Of a stretch of DNA of 64,000 bases, positions 59,831 to 64,000 are shown in pieces. Source of the stretch: Malurus cyaneus samueli. Lineage: Eukaryota > Chordata > Aves > Passeriformes > Maluridae. Position 1 is the first letter of the stretch. Each line of letters starts with the position of its first letter. The notes under the pieces were generated by a model. The model worked only from the letters and a program-made list of their open reading frames with translations. It searched no databases and was not told the origin of the DNA. The stretch covers positions 2,512,606 to 2,576,605 of the forward strand of contig VKON01000103.1 in assembly GCA_009741485.1 (NCBI GenBank), read 5' to 3'. Both the position numbers and the translations under genes were made by a program.

Positions 59831-62800
59831 ATAGCAACTCTATATTGGTTAACTTGATGCAGACCTCCCTGGGTACTTCGAGTCAGGGAGGCTTAACCTC
59901 AGAAGTCGGTGCTGCCCGGTGTTGGTGCCATATTTCGGCCAGGAATCCTCCTTCCTTGACTCCTCTCCTTTATAGGACTTATTGGGGACGTCACATTGGC
60001 CGAGCGTTCTCTAAGCGTTCGCCCTCTGGGAGAATACGCATCATTTTGTGAAGACCAAGGAGTTGCGCTTTTGCCGGTATGGATGTATACGACGCTGAGT
60101 GGCTTTGCAGCTCGTGAAGCTCGCCGCCTTGAGCTCCGCTTTCATTCCAGCCTGGATGGGCATTCCCGCATCTTGAAGAACCCAATTTAGACGATGGTTA
60201 TGCTTTAATGGAAACAAATAATTCTCCATGCCAGTGGCTGGCTACTTGAGTTCCTTGAACGTGTGATGGTGTCCCTCTCTGCCGATGGATACGCTGCTGC
60301 GGGGACTGTTCTGCTCCCTGACACTCTCTACCAACCCAGGAGGACAGCTGTCCTGGTAGCTGCCGATTGTGTTGTTAAATTCGCCTGGAGGTAAAGACCG
60401 ATTGGCGAAATCCAGGTCAGTTAAGCAGCTTGATCCAGCCGCTTTCTCTTTCTTTCAAATGCTGGCACCTGTTTGCTCCAATCCCTTTGTTTCCCCGCAC
60501 AACGTCCCAATAGGTGAGGTCTAATCGACGAAAGGTCGGTATTGCCCTTCCTTTTCTTGCAGTTGCGAGTAGATTAGTTTGTCCAAAAGGCATCTTCTTA
60601 TATCCTTTCAGGTTGGCCCAATGCAGTTTATCACTGATGTCTCTGCTCTAGAAGCACCTCCCTAATTTTTCCTACTGCCCTAGGCAGCCTCCTTTAAAAT
60701 TTCCTAAAGAGAGATTTCCTGAGCCCTGGCATTTCCAAAAGTTGGATGCTAATCCTCTTTTGTGGCTGCCCTAACGCTTGCTTGCGCTAAATACCTTCAT
60801 GTCCATATTGTCGCTGGGCCTTTCGATGACGGTATTGGCCTCGCCGCTCCATTCGAGTGTCTGTCTGGTGCCGCACGTTGGTGCCAGCCCCACGGGAGTT
60901 GAGGTTTCACTGCGCCTCTATTGAGATCTCTCTTGTTGCTTAGGTTTGATCGCTTGGTCCCATCCCTATTCCTGGTGACGCCCGCTTTTGCACGGTATAA
61001 GCCGTATAAGGGGGTGTTCGTGCAAACCGAGAGGAACTCTTCTGATATTGAGTTCTTAAGTGATATTGCTAACGAAGTTAAATATCCTCTGCTCCCTTGC
61101 GCTGAAGTCTCTCAGAGTGTATGCCAAGGTGCTGCAGCCTCCTTGTATTGATGTCATTGTGCTGCCCTTCCTCGCTTTCACCGATTATGTACATAACTGC
61201 GTGCCATGAGTCTGCGCTTGCTCGCCAGTCGCGTCGAACTGAATAAGTCCCCAGTTTGTTTGCATACCGAGCCACATCATTGTCCTCTCCTGTTCCCACC
61301 AGCCAGCGTCTCTATTTGTCAACAATAAATCAGTATAGCCTTTCCCCTGGTAGCGGCCTGAGGCCTACACTTCCCGACGACTAGTACGAGCGACAACATA
61401 TAGAGAGTGTAATTTTGTCGAATACCATACCATTCTCCGTACGCTGACCTCTAAATTGAAGGACTTCGCACCTGAGACTGCCGTTGTCGTCTTTTTGCCG
61501 GTTGTAATTAAGTCCCAGCAGGATTTGCTGTAGAGGGTTAAAGTGGCACTGCTCGTCACTGGAGAATCAAGAGCGGTGGTGGAGCTGCCTAGCGCGGATT
61601 ATCGATTCCCATTAGGATATGCTGACTTTGATGAAACAGAGCCCCTTTGCCTTGTTCCACGTATAGAATAAGTTATCACTTTTGTGAGCCGTTTGCTGCG
61701 GTGGCTGAGGTGGCCCGTGGCTGGCCATGTAACAGTGTAGGTCCCAGTAGATGTCAGCTTTGTTGCTTTCCTTAATCTACCCATTAGGCATGTTTCACTT
61801 CAATTCATTCATTTAGTTTGCAATGCTCCGTGTTTGCATACGCAGCAAATTCTCGTCAAGAGAGACTTCCTTCACCGTGAATGCGATAAAGGGTCCAGTT
61901 CCTCGCTTGCTACCGCTTCTCTGGCTCCGCTTGCCTCTGCTGCTCTTCTTCGAGATGAGGTGCAGAAAGGGTTGCTCGCGCGGATAAGCATTTTTGAAGA
62001 GCTTGCCTTGTCCCACGCGTGACCGGTTGGAGGCAAGCGAGATAGAGGAAATTAGTGTTTGCAAACAAGAACTTTTGTGGGAATACTTGGTGCAGGTGCT
62101 GCCACGGTGTGTGCTTTCGCAGTCCATAGCGTGCAGAAGCGTTTGCTCGCGGCGAGATAAGCATTTTGAAAGAGCCTTTTGCCCTTGTTCCCCACGCGTG
62201 AGCGTTTGCAGGCAAGCGAGATAGAGGAAATTAGAGTGTTTGCAAACAAATTCTCGTGGGATACTTGGTTGGCAGGTGCTGCCACGGTGTGCTGTCTTTC
62301 GCAGTTCATTAGATAGGTTGCCGCAAGCCGGTCCATGGTTCGTCGCAATGCCTCCGACAGTATGTAGGAAGTTACTTCTATTTGAGCCTCTCTACCAGTG
62401 GCTTTCCTCGTTCCCACGCGATGGCAATCATATCTAGCTTGCTGGTCGTTTACCATGCTTTTCCAGTAGCAGCCTTTCTTGGTGCAGTGTTACCCTGCGT
62501 GTGGAACGGGATAACATGCAACTGATGCCAGGTTCGGTTTCTGCAAAAACAAAAATTTCTACGTGGGATCTTTCGGTGCAAGGTTTTGCTGCCACGGTGT
62601 GTGCCCTTTCGCCAGTACGTCGGTGCGCTAGAGACGCTCTGGTTCGATCCGTCTCAGCGAACTCAGGGTAGCACTCTAGAAAGTCGCTACGTGGTGCCGG
62701 ATTGCTGTTCTCTCCACAGGCAGAGGCCCCAGTGCAGTGCTGCCCATCTCGCTTTGGCACGCCCTTCGAGACCGTGAAGTGGTGTAATGAAAGCATTAGT

Positions 62801-63118
62801 AGATTTGTTTGCAACACGAAGAATTTTTCAGCGCTCAGGGTTCGATTAGCTATAGGTGGCAGTTATAGCAAAATGCTACGTGCCCTTACAGAGAGATGGA
62901 GCCCATTCTGGTTAGCAACCATGTATAGCCTGCGCTGTACTCATCGTGCACAGAAAGGGTTGCGCTTCGTCGTAGGCGAGATCAGCACCTCTCATTTGAA
63001 AGAATTAGTCCTTTGCGCTCTTGGATATCGACGACCAACCCCTTTGATAAGCCAGTTTGTTATGCGATACGTTGGTCAGGCCTACTGCCTGTTTCTTTTT
63101 TCGATTTGTCTAGCTTGA
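59831..63118. other. Braided stretch: CR1 copy C interleaved with the satellite
   Basis: Short blocks that match CR1 copy A in order, from about 54575 to 56403, alternate with blocks that match successive satellite monomers, also in order. Clear CR1 blocks are 60301-60355 (against 54881), 61294-61352 (against 55528), 61664-61680, 61739-61830 (against 55797) and 62882-62905 (against 56250). Satellite blocks are most obvious at 61850-62310, where at least one full monomer is clean, and at 62540-62625. At about 61634-61680 a satellite phrase (GCCTTGTTCCACG) runs straight into a CR1 phrase (TATAGAATAAGTTATC). No intact gene is present, and the open frames here have no meaning. Confidence 0.8.
61850..62310 (+). 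repeat. Satellite monomers inside the braided stretch
   Basis: One nearly clean monomer (about 62060-62250) with partial ones on each side. Landmarks in order: GTGGGAATACTTGGTGCAGG, GCTGCCACGGTG, CATAGCGTGCAGAAGCG, GAGATAAGCATTTTGAAAG, CCCCACGCGTGAGCG, GGCAAGCGAGATAGAGG and GAGTGTTTGCAAACAAA. Confidence 0.85.
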
Positions 63119-63129
63119 ACTTAGTCGTA

Positions 63130-64000
63130 GATATGGATCAACAATAATTCTGTGGGCTAGTAACCTTTGGTGCATACCTTGGGATCGTCTGCTGCCACTT
63201 ATTTCACGGTAGATGTGTGCTGCCTTTCGCAGTAATAGCGTGCAGAAGCGGTTGCTCGAGCGAGATAAACACTTTTTGAAAAAGCCTTTACCCTTGTTCC
63301 CGCTGAGTGAGGTTGCAGGGCAGCGGTAGGAGCCATAGTGTTTGCAAACAAATTCTCGTGGGAATACTTGACGCAAGGTGCTGCCACGGTGAGCTGCCTT
63401 TCGCAGTACATGCGTGAAGAGACAGAAGCGGTTGCTCGCGCGAGATAAGCACTTTTTGAAGAGCCTTTCCTTTGTTCCCCACGCGTGAGCGTTGCAGGCA
63501 AGCGAGATAGACCAAATTAGAGTGTTTGCAAAAAATTCTAGTGGGAATACTTGGTGCAGGTGCTGCCACGGTGTGCTGCCTTTCGCGTACATAGCGTGCA
63601 GAAGCAATTGCTCGCAGGAGCATCACTTTTTGAAAGAGCCTTTAGCCTTGTTCCCCACGCGTGAGCTTTTGCAGGCAAGCGAGATAGAGGCAATTAGAGT
63701 GTTTGCAACAAAAATTCTCGTGGGTATGCTTGGTGCAAGGTGCTGCACGGTTGTGCTGCCTTTCGCCGTACTTAGCGTGCCGAAGCGGTTGCTGCAGCGA
63801 GATAAGCACTTTCAAAAAGTGCTTACCTAGCTGCGAGCAACCGCTTATGAACGCTATGTACTGCGAAAGGCAAGCGAGATAGAGCAAATTAGAGTGTTTG
63901 AAACAAAAATTCTCGTGGGAATTTTTGGTGCAAGGTGTGCCACGGTGTGCTGCCTTTCGCGTACATAGCGTGCAGAAGGGCGGTTGCTCGCAGCGTGATA
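63130..64000 (+). repeat. Satellite array, monomer about 185-190 bp
   Basis: About four and a half head-to-tail monomers run to the window end. The phrase CTCGTGGGAATACTTG or a variant recurs at about 63353, 63538, 63716 and 63911. Monomers differ by small indels and substitutions. GC content is clearly higher than in the unique DNA of the window. The unit length is like that of several bird centromeric or heterochromatic satellites, but I cannot match it to a named family. The array probably continues past the window. Confidence 0.9.
63757..63871. repeat. Foldback (inverted) piece within a satellite monomer
   Basis: The monomer reads forward to GATAAGCACTTT and then turns back: AAAAAGTGCTTACC, GCTGCGAGCAACCGCTT and ACGCTATGTACTGCGAAAGG are the reverse complement of the preceding part. 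Arms are about 57 bp with almost no loop. Forward satellite resumes at GGCAAGCGAGATAGAG. Confidence 0.88.

Noticed and set aside
61850..63887. Open frames of 100-165 codons on both strands in the satellite and braided stretch
   Set aside because: They follow the satellite repeat or a probably artificial consensus, and resemble no protein family.
63130..64000. A CENP-B box in the satellite
   Set aside because: The best candidate, TTCGCAGTACATAGCG, matches only the first half of the known box pattern and lacks the CGGG part. I do not claim a box.

Overview
The window looks like bird nuclear DNA, most likely from a songbird. The evidence is several CR1 non-LTR retrotransposons with typical avian 3' ends, solo LTRs of avian ERV type with 5-bp target-site duplications, AT-rich unique sequence with very few genes, and an interstitial (CCCTAA)n tract. 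I find no convincing host protein-coding gene and no tRNA or rRNA. Most long open frames lie inside minisatellites or transposons, or are chance frames. The species and chromosome cannot be named from the sequence alone.

Layout. 1-1595: 3' part of an ERVL-type LTR whose body has expanded into a 38-bp minisatellite of about 33 units. 1596-22477: AT-rich unique DNA with two short CR1 tails (6112-6290 and 15868-15961). 22478-23116: a clean solo LTR with a purine-rich (GA)n tract. 25241-26662: a second solo LTR of the first family, flanked by 5-bp duplications and carrying an independent array of about 11 minisatellite units. 30712-31690: a sense-strand CR1 with a duplicated 3' tail. 34341-34962: an LTR-like fragment followed by an antisense CR1 tail. 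35341-35535: thirteen identical copies of a 15-bp G-rich unit. 37766-37862: an exact 48-bp repeat on both sides of a single N, i.e. an assembly join. 38160-38700: an isolated CpG-rich patch. 41650-41895: an exon-like CpG-rich stretch on the minus strand. 49174-49264: an interstitial telomeric tract built on a 15-bp higher-order unit.

From 49907 the window becomes repetitive. A 1.75-kb segment is present twice in tandem. It runs into a full-length (about 4.46 kb) minus-strand CR1 with an intact ORF1 (Cys motif, coiled coil, SGNH/GDSL esterase-like domain) and an ORF2 broken by small indels. Upstream of that element's GC-rich 5' UTR are a CR1 fragment and a third CR1 copy. From 59671 to the end a satellite of about 185-190 bp appears. 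Between about 59830 and 63118 the satellite and the third CR1 are braided: short blocks of each alternate, and both keep their own order and orientation. I think this is a mixed long-read consensus and not a real fused sequence. From 63130 the satellite runs alone in several monomers, one with a foldback inversion.

The transposons do not form a working system. The points of biological interest are the parallel minisatellite expansion inside one LTR family, the young-looking CR1 with its intact ORF1, the telomeric tract, the CpG-rich patches, and the satellite, which may mark a heterochromatic or centromere-proximal boundary. Several features (the N join, the tandem duplication, the braid, the foldback) also suggest that the right part of the window is unreliable assembly.
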